Source: Nilaparvata lugens
Taxonomy: Eukaryota > Arthropoda > Insecta > Hemiptera > Delphacidae
Direction of reading: 5' to 3'
Length of the DNA stretch: 64,000 nucleotides
Assembly: GCF_014356525.2 (NCBI RefSeq)
Contig: NC_052510.1
Coordinates: forward strand, 54,045,503 to 54,109,502
A program made the position numbers and the translations under genes. Shown piece after piece: positions 10,954-22,727 of the stretch. Below the pieces are notes generated by a model. It was not told where the DNA came from, searched no databases, and worked only from the letters and a program-made list of their open reading frames with translations. Each line of letters begins with the position of its first letter. The stretch's first letter is position 1.

Positions 10954-11690
10954 TTACACTCTATTAAATAATATCATAGTCGTATCAGTGATTTTTTGAA
11001 TAATTGAAAAATACATTCTGATGTACTGATGTAAAAACATTCAACTCAATATTTTATCTGTAGTGAATAATTTGGAATCATTTATTAAAAATATAGATAA
11101 ACGAACAACACCCATAAAAAAGAATCCTAAAATTCCATGTATATGAATCTATCATCTTACATCAGTACAATAATTCATCTTAATACTTTATTTTTAATGA
11201 ACAATTTGGAATCATTAATTAAAAAAGATGTAAGATAAAAGATACATATACATGGAATTGAAGGATTTTTTAAACGATAAACACATATGTAAATAAAATT
11301 AGTTTGTTAATGTTTTGGAAATCACCTACAAATACGTCATAGAAAAAGTTTCTTCAAGTTGTACGATAATTTTTAGAATCAATTGCGTTACAATAATTGC
11401 TATTTATTTGAAGTATTGTGATAAACGCAATATAACATTTGAGAATTGATAGCTACTTCAGTAATCGAGAACTAAGATAGGAGTGGTAGAAATTTTAATG
11501 AGAGGAAGTAGTGTGACAAAATTTAATTCAGTTAGCAACAGAAGCCAAACCTTTGATGTTGCTTCATGAGCATATTTATGAAAGAGTGAATTGTTTTGAA
11601 ATTAATAATTAAAATTATATGCCATTGTTTTTAAGACAGTTTTGATTTTATTCTGGTAGTAAGAATCTAATTCGAGAATTAGACTTCATT
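10954..11690. other. Intron with a loose inverted repeat
   Basis: Around 11085-11275, phrases such as TTGGAATCATT.ATTAAAAA and TCCATGTATATG reappear in inverted or direct form, suggesting an old decayed foldback. Nothing coding is seen. Confidence 0.4.
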
Positions 11691-12225
11691 CACTTTTGTA
11701 AATAAACACTGTCAACATTTTCAATCTAAAAATGTATGTGTTTTTATAGAATTATTTTGTAAATTTAAAGTTTGTTTCATGTCTTACGAAAGTTTTATTA
11801 TCAATCTATCTGAATTTGAGATTTTTTTATTCTCAATTGTAGTTTCAGAAATATGTTTTGGCATATAAATTGAAATAGACATAACCTACATAATATTTGA
11901 ACAATTTGAGACAAAATTAGGAAATTGAAGAAGTTTTGGGCAATAGCCTGTTTTTTATTTTCCGAATATTATATTGTTTGCTCTATCCAATGAATAAATA
12001 TTAAGTGCCAGTTGCACAACAGCCGGTTTAATTTTAACCGATATTAATTCCACGAGAACCAATCAGAGAAACGCCTTTTCAAAAACGCCTTCTCTGATTG
12101 GTTCTCGCGAAATTAATCACGGTTAAAGCCGGCTGTTGTGTAACTGGCACTAAATATTTTATTTATTTATTGGATAGAGCAAGCAATACAATAGTCGGAA
12201 AATAAAAAACAGGCTATTGCAAATT
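11691..12225. mobile_element. LINE 3' end plus large nested palindrome
   Basis: 11700-12000 resembles 49650-49935 over about 280 bases and ends GGGCAATAGCCTG ... TTTGCTCTATCCAATGAATA, the 3' tail of a LINE family. From 11938 to 12222 the sequence is a palindrome. The outer arms are this tail and its complement. The inner arms belong to a foldback MITE (12003-12152) beginning TGCCAGTTGCACAACAGCCG, whose arms meet at CCTTTTCAAAAACGCCTTCT. Confidence 0.6.
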
Positions 12226-12430
12226 ATCAAACAATTCTAAGAAGATGCAATAACATACTGCATTTGAGAAAATATACAAAAAATTAATATAATTGACATT
12301 TTCTAATTAACTTTTATTATTAAAATAACTTTTATTATTAACCTTACTGTAACCTATCTATTAACCTGACTTTCTCAAAAATCATTAACTAATTGCCAGA
12401 AAATAAATATTGATCAGTTGAAATACTCAC

Positions 12431-12533
12431 GCTGATTTGACATCACTGTACAGGCTGGTTGAGGAGTCACTTCTCTCAGATCGAGCTGAACTGAAGCCAC
12501 TTGAGCTGGATGTGCGCTTTGTACTACCTGTAC
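12431..12533 (-). CDS. Neuron navigator-like exon, Ser/Arg motif
   Basis: This 103-base exon has acceptor GTTTCAG and donor GTGAGT. It completes the Gly codon split from the previous exon and ends with two bases of an Ala codon. The product is about 34 residues: TGSTKRTSSSSGFSSARSER, then SDSSTSLYSDVKSA. The dense Ser run with interspersed Arg and acidic residues suggests a phosphorylated disordered linker and fits the navigator Ser-rich region. A 3'-end fragment of a minus-strand LINE lies 70 bases upstream in the intron. The open frame continues into that intron, so the exon end is set by the splice site and by phase. Confidence 0.75.
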
Positions 12534-12604
12534 CTGAAACAAGCCAATAACCATTTCCAATCAACAAACCAACTTCCATTTCTACCATATCTTTCATGTC
12601 TTCC

Positions 12605-12735
12605 ATATCTTTATTGATTGATTCATACAATAAGTACATCATAAAAATGATAGGGAGAGAAAAATAAGGTAACCTTGTGCTATTCCTCTTCCAAATTTAG
12701 ATAAGGTTGCAGATAGTCCGAAATAGGAAATACAC
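12605..12735 (-). mobile_element. LINE 3'-end fragment
   Basis: On the minus strand this reads TTTCGGACTAT, AATTTGGAAGAGGAATAGCA, CAAGGTTACCTTATTTTTCT and then GTATGAATCAATCAATAAAG. The same block is at 29863-29990, 56745-56880 and 59660-59800, always ending in an A/T tail that follows GTATGAA or a similar sequence. It is a 5'-truncated non-LTR tail. Confidence 0.55.
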
Positions 12736-13070
12736 AATACATAGAAAATATCTACATAGAAACTCTAAACTGTAAAGATATCAATGATATAAATTTCACT
12801 TGAACAGCTTTTGAGGATTAATCAAGGAAGGATGGTTGAGAATAGTTCTATAGCCTAATAGAACTTTCTAAAGCATCTTATAGGAGATGACTTGTCAACA
12901 TTTTTTATCATACACAAAAAGGATATCATAATATGAAGCATAATTCTTTGAAAAGTAAATATGCTAATTCACAAATATCAACTAGTCGAGAACGAATTAT
13001 TGAAACCAGAATAAAAAGCTTGATTCATTTAATAATGAATTCCACTTGGTAAAATAACTTTACAATCAAT

Positions 13071-13222
13071 AATTATTATTAAACGAGAATCCCAATTAAA
13101 TGCTGTAAATTACCCCGAAGACTTCTGCTACTGCCAATATTGACAACAGGGTAAATAGCTAGAAGGAAACCCCTTCGGGGTGATTTACAGCATTTAATTG
13201 GGATTTTCGTTTAATAATAATT
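13071..13222. mobile_element. Foldback MITE, about 150 bp
   Basis: The arms AATCCCAATTAAATGCTGTA and their complement (TACAGCATTTAATTGGGATT) enclose a short GC-richer loop with CCCCGAAG / CTTCGGGG. The arms are nearly identical, suggesting a fairly young insertion. Confidence 0.7.
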
Positions 13223-14260
13223 TTTCATTAATTAGCATTTGAACAAATGCAACTTCCCATTTATTTCCACCTGTAGGCTTTACAATCATATATCCAGTCA
13301 ATCACAGTTCTGCCTCGTAGGTCATATATAGAAATAAATAATATATTATGAATGTGATGTGATACCTCCATCAACTATTCTATCAAAATCATCCGAATAT
13401 TATACAATGCTGAGAATTTATATTTTATAGTATTATATTTGAACTATGATGGTATACAAATAATTGAAGGTATCAGCAAGATACAAATCTATTGAATTAC
13501 ACTTTTATGAAGTGAAACAATGACTAGATATTGAGAGACTAGATATTCTGAAAATTTCAAATGGTTCAAGAAAAATAATTTACCACTGAAATAAATCTAT
13601 TTCAAAACTTGAGAAATTGTAATTCAAAAAGATATTGGATATCAGTTATTTTTTTTGTGTTGAGTGTTGATCACTTGCACTAGTTGAATATATCATCATC
13701 ATCATCATCATCGTCTATAAACATACATCATGATCAGAGAACAAGGGTAATGAAATTGAATGGTAATGATATCTTATGCTAAAGATCAAGTTCAAATCGA
13801 TTTGAAGCACTGGAAACGGTCAACTGTAGGATCGCATGACAAGATTCAAATGTAAGTGCAGTCCCACTAATTGTCTACAGTCATCCATCACCATAACAAT
13901 GATGTATTTACAAGTGCATTTCTCTTGGGAGTTTTATCTATCCTCACGTTATTAGGCTTTCAAATGAATTGGAAGATTGAACAGTACTTTAACAAATAGG
14001 TCAATCTCTTCTGATCATATTATCTAGTTCTAGACGGTTGAATATGTTTGCAAGTATGACATGGCGCCAATTGAGCTCACTTTACTACTAAGTGCACTGG
14101 CCTTCAAGGAGTTGGGGTGCACTAGCAAGCGGTAAGGACACTCTAGCTTTATTGTTTCAATAATGAATATGAAGGCTAAATGCTTGTTTAAATTGAAGTT
14201 TGTAGCAAAAAAGATGAAATTTACAAGCAGTATAAATTAATCATACAACAGGACAGTAAA
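13223..14260. other. Intron; short ATC microsatellite
   Basis: An (ATC)n run of about eight units lies at 13690-13714. Nothing else is recognised. The block at 14080-14140 is less AT-rich but has no splice-bounded frame. Confidence 0.45.
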
Positions 14261-14264
14261 TCGA

Positions 14265-15665
14265 TACATTGTGTCCGTTCTGTGTACAGTAAATTGTTCC
14301 AGTTCCAATCGTAAATTATTCCATCATGTGACTAGTGCAAAATATTCCCAAGGAACGCCATTTCAAAATCGTTGGTTCAAGCTTTTGGCGCGCACATATA
14401 AAGTTGATTTACACTAAAATGTGTCGTTTACTAGCTGCATGAATGAAGAAAGGCTGTTTTACAAACCTACCGTCTGGAAAAGAGTAAATTTCTTTTTCGC
14501 CCCACTTGGATGTAATGAGCTGGTTTTCATGCGTCATAAGGAGGCCGAAAATGATTGTTTTCCGACCAGGCCGGTAAAATTTTTACGGCCCTAGGGCTGT
14601 AAAATAACCTTGAAGTCAGCTGATTCTGATTTGATGTGAACGTGTTTACAAAATGGTTTATGAAACGGAATCAGTTTATGCTTATAGAATTGAATAAGTA
14701 TTCTGCAATAAGATACTATCATTTTATTTGGATGAATGAAATAAAGATAAGATATATATTATGAACTATTCAAATTCGATTTTCAGAGTAGGATAGAACT
14801 TCTAACCTAAACTTCCGAAGTCAACGACAACAAGCATTGTTGACGTTGACATTCAGATTTGTCAAATTTCAAGTGTGCTAAAACAGCTGATCAAAAAACT
14901 TTTCATTACTTGTGTTTATTATTCAAGAATCAAAAAATTTACAATAATATCATCTTATTGTTATTTGGAAGAATACAAAAGTATAAACTCAACCTCTTAT
15001 ATAATTGAACATAATCTTTTAGGTTATTTAGACAAATCAGAATAAAAAATAAACATCCTTGGATAATTTCCTGATATTCAGATTTGCTAGAGCTATGACC
15101 TTCCTGTTTTGCTTTCGGAAGTGTCTAATAAACAATTATTCTCATATTTATTTATTGTTTATTTTTCTGTGTGGCGAAAAATAACGTTCTCACCATGGGC
15201 AAAAATGTTTTTCCGGCTCTCAATCTTTTCTAGTCCTCGGCCTTCGGCCTCGGACTTGAAAACCGATTTCGAGCCGGAAAAGTCTCATTTTCGGCCCTAG
15301 GTGCGAAATATACTATTACTCCATTACTCTCAAATTTTCTATCGAGAAAAATTCATTATTAATGAATGGTTATCAAACATCATATTGTTGGTTAAGTATT
15401 CTATGCTACAATGCTGTGGTAAACAAACTACCAGCGCATGCGCAGAGAAGCAAGCAGACTACAATAATCGACCAATGAGAGCTCAGATAGTTGGAACTGT
15501 ACCAGGTCGGACAATTTACCACACTTCGACTGTGGGGCAGAAAGTTGGAACTGGAACAGGTTTCTGGACCAGAATCTGCCAAAATTCCTCCCATGGAACG
15601 CGGAACTTTTTATTTGGTAAATTGTGAATCGGACAATTTACCACATTCCATGTACTCAGAACGGG
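14265..15665. mobile_element. Composite repeat about 1.4 kb long, bounded by inverted ends, with nested MITE
   Basis: Near 14270 (TGTCCGTTCTGTGTACAGTA) and, inverted, near 15640-15665 (TACTCAGAACGGGCCCAT) lie related termini, followed inward by AATTGTTCC / GGACAATTT phrases. Inside is a second inverted pair: GGCCGAAAATGA near 14543 and TCATTTTCGGCC near 15285. A reverse copy of the TTTGTGCGTAAA MITE occupies about 14822-15046. Short open frames across 15109-15757 follow the repeat and show no domain. Confidence 0.45.
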
Positions 15666-15779
15666 CCCATTTTATGAAGAATATTAAGGTACACGAATAC
15701 TGTTTCAAACACTATTTAAAGCTTCAAACTAATATTCTTCTTGCACTATCAAGATAGTGTCAACACAAGAGAGTCTATA

Positions 15780-16150
15780 GTAAGGTCCACGTTATAATGG
15801 CAGGGGAGAAAGATAGGATAAAAACGTTGCCGATTCTCTGTATTGTCAATGCCTTCTATATATGTTAGCTGATACAGGTTTATTGATGTTACATTCACGG
15901 TTCATTTTCGTTCAAAATAATAAATTATATTTATTTAAGCAAGAAAATATATTTTTCAATAATTTCATAATGATTTTTCATAATTAAGATAAAATATTTT
16001 GTCAATTAAATATCAATTCTACATTGTTAAAAAACGATCTGGCAACAGAGCAGAGCGAGAAAGAGATAGCGCTATCCGCTTTGTTGAATGATAGACAAGG
16101 ATAGCAATAGCATTGATAATCAAACACTGCCATTATAACGTGGACCTCAC
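15780..16150. mobile_element. Tc1/mariner-type MITE, GTGAGGTCCACG family (copy 1)
   Basis: The TIRs are GTAAGGTCCACGTTATAATG and, inverted, CATTATAACGTGGACCTCAC. Sister copies at 28891-29428, 37058-37951 and 62401-62774 show TA on both sides, the duplication expected of Tc1/mariner elements. The interior contains GATAGCGCTATCCGCTTTGT and is non-coding. Confidence 0.7.
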
Positions 16151-16395
16151 TTTGTTAGAAGCGAGTCGCAGAATGACACTATCAACTAGATCACATATAA
16201 CTGAGAAATATAGCCATCCTCGGTGAATTGTGAATCTATATGCAACATTTCAACTTAATCAGTCCAGTAGTTCAGACGTGATGATGCGTAATTCGTGAAT
16301 TTCCTATCCTGTACGTGTATAGGCCTGAGCCAATTCTTTCCTTCACTATATTATAGATTAGATAGATTATTAACTAATAAAAAGGTATCACTTAC

Positions 16396-16523
16396 CTGGC
16401 TTGTTCTTTTCTTTTGAATTGAATAGTTTGAACTTGTCAAGCATGGAGTTCTTATTAGAAGGTGAACTGTAGGGACTATTTACAGCTGTAGGAGAATTGC
16501 GAGCAATGCTACCGGCTCGTCCA
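16396..16523 (-). CDS. Neuron navigator-like exon carrying the MLDKFKLFNSKEK motif
   Basis: The exon has a strong acceptor (TTTTTCAG) and a near-ideal donor (CCAG/GTAAGT). Its 128 bases start with one base completing a Ser codon and end with one base of a Gly codon. It encodes about 42 residues: RAGSIARNSPTAVNSPYSSP, then KNSMLDKFKLFNSKEKNKP. The second half is the most diagnostic segment in the window: a short amphipathic, basic motif (MLDKFKLFNSKEK) that I associate with neuron navigator / UNC-53 / Sickle proteins. These bind microtubule plus ends and actin regulators during axon and cell migration. The match is from memory; a BLASTP of the joined exons would settle it. Confidence 0.75.
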
Positions 16524-16867
16524 CTGAAAAATGAAAAATTGAAAATTTATGCTCTGTACTGAACATCATAATGGGCAACAAGCAATTACTATAAAACATC
16601 ACTGGATTATATTTCTGATGATAAAAACTATGGACCTATGGAATTACTTAATTCTTCAAATCACTGACATATCAAACTTTTATGCTCTAAGGGCCTAAGG
16701 GTCAAGACATAGTGGAGCGGCGAAAATAGCTGAGTGTTGAAAAGTACTTCATGTATATAAATATCTCCCCTTCCTTCAAACTTCTACCAACCACGTTTTA
16801 CGACCAAAGAAGAAAGTTTATTTCAATATTTGATTGGAGACAAAGTGACTTAACTTCAACAGTAAAA

Positions 16868-17125
16868 ATTCTAACCTTATCTTGGACTTTGTCATCTATA
16901 AATTTGGAAGAAAAATAGCACAAGGACTACCTTATTATTTTATCTTTCAATGTTATTACATTAGTGTTATTTGCATTGTAAATAAATAAATAATAAAATA
17001 AAAATTGGAGAATTGGAAACATAATGAAACTATCAAATTGAATAAAAAGACTAAGAAATTATCAAAAGCCACAGATTTTATTGAAAGTAAAGACCGATTT
17101 CGGTTCTAAAGACCAATTTATACCA
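16868..17125 (+). repeat. LINE 3' end plus half of the GACCGGTTTCGGT foldback
   Basis: 16868-17005 has the TAACCTTAT ... AATTTGGAAGAAAAATAGCA motif set and ends in an AATAAATAAATAATAAAATA tail. A minus-strand relative lies at 58410-58540. It is followed by a half-copy of the foldback family (AAATTATCAAAAGCCACAG). Confidence 0.5.
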
Positions 17126-18067
17126 TAGTTTCACCGCTCAAAAATGTTCGACACATTTGAATAAATCTATAACTTCAACACTCCCCGCTACCCTTTACCT
17201 TCACTGCTCACTGTTTTAATACTAAATCGAGGAATTCTGCCTTCTATCTTAATTTTACATACGAGAAATTCCTCCACGGTTTGAAATGTAAGCCAGACCT
17301 TCTTCCTTTAATCACCAACTATTTTATATTTATATTTCTTTTGCTTTTTTCTTCAGCAAAAATCGTATTGCATTCTTTTTCAATGTTTCTTGTTTCTCTA
17401 GCATTTTTTACGCAGAGTTATTGTATTAAAACATCAATTCTGACAAACATCAGCTGCACTTCTGATTCGTGTGGCAATCAAAAATTGAGAAGATGGAATT
17501 ATTCGACAGCATATTCTATTTGTATTCTAACCAACACAAAAAAAATCTGAATTTGACTGACTTTCAATGTACGAGGCGACTCTGTTTGGTCACCATGTCA
17601 GCAGTAACAGATTAATCTAAACCAAAGAATACGAGACGTTTTGTGAGGATGCTAGGCTGTAAAATGTGCTTCTATGTTCCTGTGGAATAGATCGAGGGAC
17701 GCTTCCACTTCTACTTTTGGTCCTGAGTTCTGTTATTGATGATTGTCGATTGCTTTTTTAGACTGCTCCAAAACATTGATGCATTTGCTCCAATAGGAAA
17801 CTGATATATATCGAGATTCACTCTCAAATGTTAGCATTGAATGGGAAGCATTAATCTTCTTTACCAGGATTGATGGCAATTTCAACCTGAAGTTAATCTA
17901 ACTACAGTATAAATCATTTTCTATAGAAGCATTTACACTTGTGGTTTCTAGTTATGTATACACTGCTGTAGTTATTGTTATTGCATGGATTTTCCAATTG
18001 TGATAATTTCATGTGAAATTCCTGAATGTAACATTGGAATAGGAGTAAATATAGATAATAACCATAC
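17126..18067. other. Intron, nothing recognised
   Basis: AT-rich intron. The open frame at 17281-17550 is Phe/Leu/Ser-rich and AT-driven, without splice support. Confidence 0.4.
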
Positions 18068-18188
18068 CTTGTTAGTTGCTTCTCATTGAGTGATGTCCGA
18101 TTCGTCACTCGCGGTGTTGGTATGAATGAATGCGATGGACTTGTCGATCGAGAGCTACTTGCAGAGGGACATTTGAGTGCGCCATTTC
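18068..18188 (-). CDS. Neuron navigator-like exon, Ser-rich segment
   Basis: The 121-base exon is bounded by AATTTTCAG on its 5' side and by CAAG/GTATGG at its donor. It completes the split Gly codon from the preceding exon and leaves two bases for the next. The product has about 40 residues: a Ser/Arg/Thr block (CPSASSSRSTSPSHS), then FIPTPR and a basic tail ending LNEKQLTR. Such SxxSPS stretches match the Ser-rich, phosphorylated, microtubule-binding middle of navigator proteins. I see no folded domain. Phase continuity with both neighbours is exact. Other frames in this stretch are shadows. Confidence 0.75.
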
Positions 18189-20229
18189 CTGAAAATTCAA
18201 CAATTTAAGTGGATTGACAAACAAATTAATAGTTAAATCGACCTCCTGCTGTGAAGTTAGTAAACAGTCTAACACAAATGCGCATAGTAGGTACCCATTT
18301 GGAGGTGCGGCGTTAACGTGTGGTTCGCGGCCCAGTCTCACACAAATATATGGTACGGTGTGTATTTCGATGAGGCTTCTTGAAAAGTTTGAATACAAAG
18401 AATAACAGCACCCTTAGACTACATTAGCTATTTTATTTCCAACACAACTATAGTCCGTACAAAATTACTTCTGACTTGGAGGAATATGCGGCGGAAAGAA
18501 AATGGAGGGAGATCAGCCAATTACAGTGATTAATAGAGCATAGCTACCTCTAATACAGGTATTAAAGGTGGCTATGAATAGAGTCATAGGTAGAAGCACA
18601 GTTGCCAATTTGTCAGTCGTTTGACTGCTTTCAGACAGGAAACTTCGCATGTGTAGCATGAGCACATGAACAGTCGCTAGAAGTTGGAGAACGCTGGCCG
18701 CTTCAAAACGGCAACATCGTGCCTCTGTATCCCTCCCGCTGTATGCTTTCTCTGCCATGCATCTCCATCCCAAGAAAGTTTGTACAGAGTATAGTTTTGG
18801 GTATTTATCCCAATATGAAAATGGGATAAACACAAGAAAACTAGTCATGTCAGAAATAAAATTATATAAAGGTGCTAGTGATTCGTTGTATTTATAGGTT
18901 CTTTATCTTTTAACTTTGAAAATGGTCGATAGGCCTGAAACTACTTACAGCTACCAGTACGCCGGTACTTGCATTTTGTAGATAATAAGTTACACTTCAG
19001 AGAGTTGGGAAAATATAGAGATAATTAGGAATATTATCCTTACAAAAAAAGTAAAAACAGTACTACGATCAGGTTGTTTTTATACCGTAGTTCAAATTTA
19101 TATTTTAGTAGATGAATATAGTTTTACAATAATGGCAAGTTAGGTGTGATCCAACTATGAGAAAAGTGGATAGACATACTAGGTAGGCTAATAACATAAC
19201 TGTTTAGGAAATTTGACAAAATATTAATAAATGAAATAGGTTAGAAGCAGCCTAGAGGCTAAGCTACCTACTGTTAGTACATGAGTTACCGTAAGTGTAG
19301 CCTATCAACTTATGAGAAAAAATGTAAAGATCTAAGTTAAAGTAAGTACGTACATGTATCAGAAAAATAATTGATTCAATACTTTGAGAAACTAATTATG
19401 TCATTATTGCTTACCTAATACATTATTTTCACAAGTAGGCATAACAACATACAAAATTCATCATTTTCCTAACTCTAAAAATCTGCCGGTACTCTTAGCA
19501 ACAGTTTCAAGAACATTCAGAGAGACCAGAGGAATTTATTAACAGAAGAATAAAGGTAAATTGAATGTTAAAACACAGTAAATAATTTTTACCTAAATAA
19601 AAGACCACTTAAACGATATTACTATAATTATTTATAAGAACGTTGACTCATAAAATTCAACTAACCGCATAGTTTAGATTAGATTGAACATCAACCATCC
19701 CAAACAAATAACCCGTTTATCTTTTTAAACTTGACATCATACAAGCAAATTTATGAATATCATTATATATAGATCTACTTGTATAAACTCAGTAGAGAAT
19801 AAATAAACATCAAAAGACTTGTAAACTTTATAAACTTTACCCGTCACCTAACCACTAACCACTTCTTCGTTTTGTTTACAAATAAAGCAGTTTGAACGTC
19901 CTTCCAGAAGGTAGCGCTAGCGCTGAGCAACTGCCAAAATGCGCTTAATTCAAAAATTTCTTTGGAAATTTATAGCGCAAAAGATGTAGATGACAGATGT
20001 AAGACAATGGATTTGATCGTTTGATCTTTCCTGTTCTGTATTTAGTTATAGCAGGACCTTCTGTATAAGGAACAAAAAATATCTACCGGTAAATATTTCC
20101 TATTTGTAGGAAATAAATAGTTTTAATTACGATACGGTAGCTCAACGTACAAAAACAGCAGTAGTAATTATGATAATATCTTTCAACCATTGAAAATCCT
20201 TCAGCTGCATTATTGCATTATTATTTTAC
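18189..20229. other. Intron, largely unique-looking sequence
   Basis: No repeat family found elsewhere in the window is obvious here. 18500-18850 is less AT-rich and holds a 111-codon minus-strand frame. That frame has no recognisable domain, lies inside the intron and lacks convincing splice sites, so I do not call it. Confidence 0.4.
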
Positions 20230-20321
20230 CTTGGACTTGAACTGCTGGAGATCTATGTACAACTGGCGTAGGGATGCTCGTTTGTCCTCCTTGTTGCCCT
20301 CCATGAAATGGAGATGGTAAT
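20230..20321 (-). CDS. Neuron navigator-like (NAV/UNC-53/Sickle) internal exon, first of seven in phase
   Basis: This exon has a clean acceptor (GTTCCAG before 20321) and donor (GGTAAA after 20230). Its 92 bases enter with one base of a split codon and leave with one base of the next. Read in the frame that stays open into the next exon, it encodes about 30 residues, rich in Gly, Gln, Pro and Ser (LPSPFHGG, then SIPTPVVHRSP). That is typical of the long disordered region of cytoskeletal scaffold proteins. A second frame is open here and contains an ATG, but it hits TGA inside the next exon, so I rejected it. The family call rests mainly on the later exons. The previous exon must end with two bases of a codon; the best candidate is at 33115. 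Confidence 0.7.
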
Positions 20322-20917
20322 CTGGAACAAAAATACGGGTTCAATTGTAAATGGGTTGATATTCACACACTTATACCAACATGTAGCCCACCCCACAAAC
20401 AAAAGAAGCCTATATCCAATCAGATGCAACATATCATATTCTGCGTATTGGCAAAACAAAATTTAATGTAAATAATTCTGTTGAATATTGAATGGTGGAG
20501 GGGTCAGGTTCGATAACAGGAAAGGGAGTTGAAAGAGTAGGTGATTCCTAATTGAAACTCAGCAGGTTCAACGGAGAAAACGTGTAATCAATATTCAAAT
20601 TCCCATTCACTTCCGCTCCATATTCAGCTACATTTCTTGCTTCAAGATTATTCTCAACCCTGCGTAGCTCCCTCTCCAAAATTATCAAGTATAAGAGGAT
20701 TTCTTGAGATCACACTTTACGCAATTAGGGGCCATGGTATTAAGGATAGAAAGAATTAGAATAAAAATAAGGGTGACTTCCCTTCTGTAACTTCTCTTGA
20801 TATTCTGAATTGAATATTCAAATATTTTAATACTCTGAACAGATCGAAGCCACAATTCCTAAATCAGCCAAGAATAAGAGTGATTAAAAATCATTCCTAC
20901 TATTTATTGATTAAGAT

Positions 20918-21104
20918 GCGTTTACACAAAAGTTATTAACAAAATGTTAATACAGTAACTTAATCCTTATAGATTCTATTAGATTGAACGGAACTTGACA
21001 AACACATATGTTCATCATGTGTATGATAAGTTATGTTCAATCTAATATAATCTATAAGATTTAAGTTTTAATTATATTGTTAATAACTTTGGTGTAAACA
21101 CAGT
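20918..21104. mobile_element. Foldback MITE, GTTTACACMAAAGTTATTAA family (copy 1)
   Basis: The arms carry AAAGTTATTAACAAAATGTT, CCTTATAGATT and TATTAGATTGAAC. Their complements (GTTCAATCTAATATAATCTA; TTGTTAATAACTTTGGTGTA) close the hairpin around ACACATATG..CATCATGTGT. Copy 2 is at 44063-44306. Confidence 0.7.
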
Positions 21105-21289
21105 TTTACAGGACAAATGATCAATCCAGAAGTGGTATTCTATACATATTCAAACTATGAGTCTTGGTTTAAACTAAAACAAAGAAGACTTGGGATTAAA
21201 TGTTCCCCTCATCAATGTTCTCAATATGTTTCATCAGACGGTCCTATATTGATTCTTTTGATGAAATTATATTGATTCTGATATTATTC

Positions 21290-22448
21290 AACTATCAGGC
21301 TTGTCGTTAATGACCTGACGCGACGTGACACGATGCGACGCGAGTCTGCTATGGATGACTCAATACCATTATGATCGCATGTGTTAGCTTGGTCTCAATG
21401 TGAACATTATAATATGATCATATTATATTAGCTCATCTATCAGACTCATGTCACATGTCACGTCGCGTCTCAATATACTGCTAACCTGTTGAATGAATCA
21501 GTCATATTATCGAAGATGAATGGAAATAAGATCTACGGTTAATCATAATATCGGGGACCGAGCTTCGCTCTGGAGTACAAAAGAATAAAAAAATTATTAC
21601 GAAAGAAGAAATTATAATAACATTCATACAGAAATGTTCTATCTAATCACAGTAAATTGAGATTAATTCCCAGAGGAATGCAAAAATTTCCCTCACGAAG
21701 GCCCAGTTGCACAAACGCCGGTTACATTTTAATCCTCATTAACTTCACGTGAGCCAAATCAGAGAAGACCATTTAAAAAAGATAGATCTACTGGAATTAA
21801 TCAGGATTGAAAATGGCCCGCCTTTTTTGCAACCGGCACTAAGCAAAGACCTTAAAGATGCATAGACTCACATGCAGCGCTAGCGTCGTACTTGGAATTG
21901 AAATCCGCCATTGAGGTGGCAACCCATAAGATTATTACATACCAATGCCACCAATGCCTTTGTGATCTATAGTATTACAAATAAATAATATATAATATCT
22001 CGTGCTAAAATACCCCAATGGCGGCCTTCAATTTCAAGTAAGAGCTATCATTGGGAAGGCATAGGCATTGTGGGTCTATATCTCTTTAAGGTCTTTGGCA
22101 CTAAGTATCTGATTGAATGATTACAAAAGTTCAACAGCTGAGTCATAATTTTGACACAGTCCCACACACATGAACTCGCTAACTCACTTCCATCACCTAC
22201 AGACAACGAAATAATTTATTATCATCAGCTGTTTTTTCAAGGATGAATAATAATTATCCTTTTAATGTCCTTCAGCGAGTTTTCCCAGGGATGAGACCTA
22301 GTGCAATCGAATCTTTACATTATAAACCTAATATGTTCTGAATTTCGTGAGAATCGTTAGAGCCGTTTTCGAGGTCTGGTGAAATACACACATATAAACA
22401 TCTAAACATATAAACAGAAGTTGCTCGTTTAATAGTATAGGATAGTAG
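21290..22448. repeat. Mixed decayed repeats
   Basis: 21315-21475 has inverted CGACGTGACA / TGTCACGTCGCG arms. 21549-21665 repeats the ATCGGGGACCGAG block of 8255. 21705-21845 is a decayed member of the GTTGCACAA..GCCGG foldback family. 22195-22445 is a partial copy of the repeat at 50160-50545 (CAGCGAGTTTTCCCAGGGAT ... GAGCCGTTTTCGAG ... TCGTTTAATAGTATAGGA). Confidence 0.5.
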
Positions 22449-22727
22449 TAGCATAGAGAAACAATAGCGTAAGTAGATATCCCATGGTATAGGGAATTTA
22501 TGTTGCAACTTTTACTGTTATCTCAAGCCGATTACTGTCGATTATTGTCAATTTTTACTGCTTTGTTGGGGTGATAGTGTATGAACGGCACAATTTGAGA
22601 GACTACCAGCGTCACACAACTGCATAGGAAAGAACTACGTGAACTATCGGCTTGGGATAACAGTAAAAGTTGCGACATAAACGCCCTATACCATGGGATA
22701 TCTACTTATGCTATCGTTTCTCAATGG
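22449..22727. mobile_element. Foldback MITE, AGTAGATATCCCATGGTATA family (copy 2)
   Basis: This is a simple, uninterrupted copy of the element at 10409-10953. Arms of about 90 bp carry TAGATATCCCATGGTATAGG and CTTTTACTGTTATCTCAAGC. It shows the undisturbed arrangement from which the 100-bp arm duplication and the hAT-like insertion in copy 1 can be read. Confidence 0.7.

Noticed and set aside
18513..18848. 111-codon minus-strand frame inside an intron
   Set aside because: No domain, no consistent splice sites or phase with neighbouring exons; likely chance in a less AT-rich patch.
20230..20321. Alternative start (MEGNKEDKRASLRQLYID) in another frame of this exon
   Set aside because: That frame meets TGA in the next exon, while the chosen frame stays open through all seven exons.
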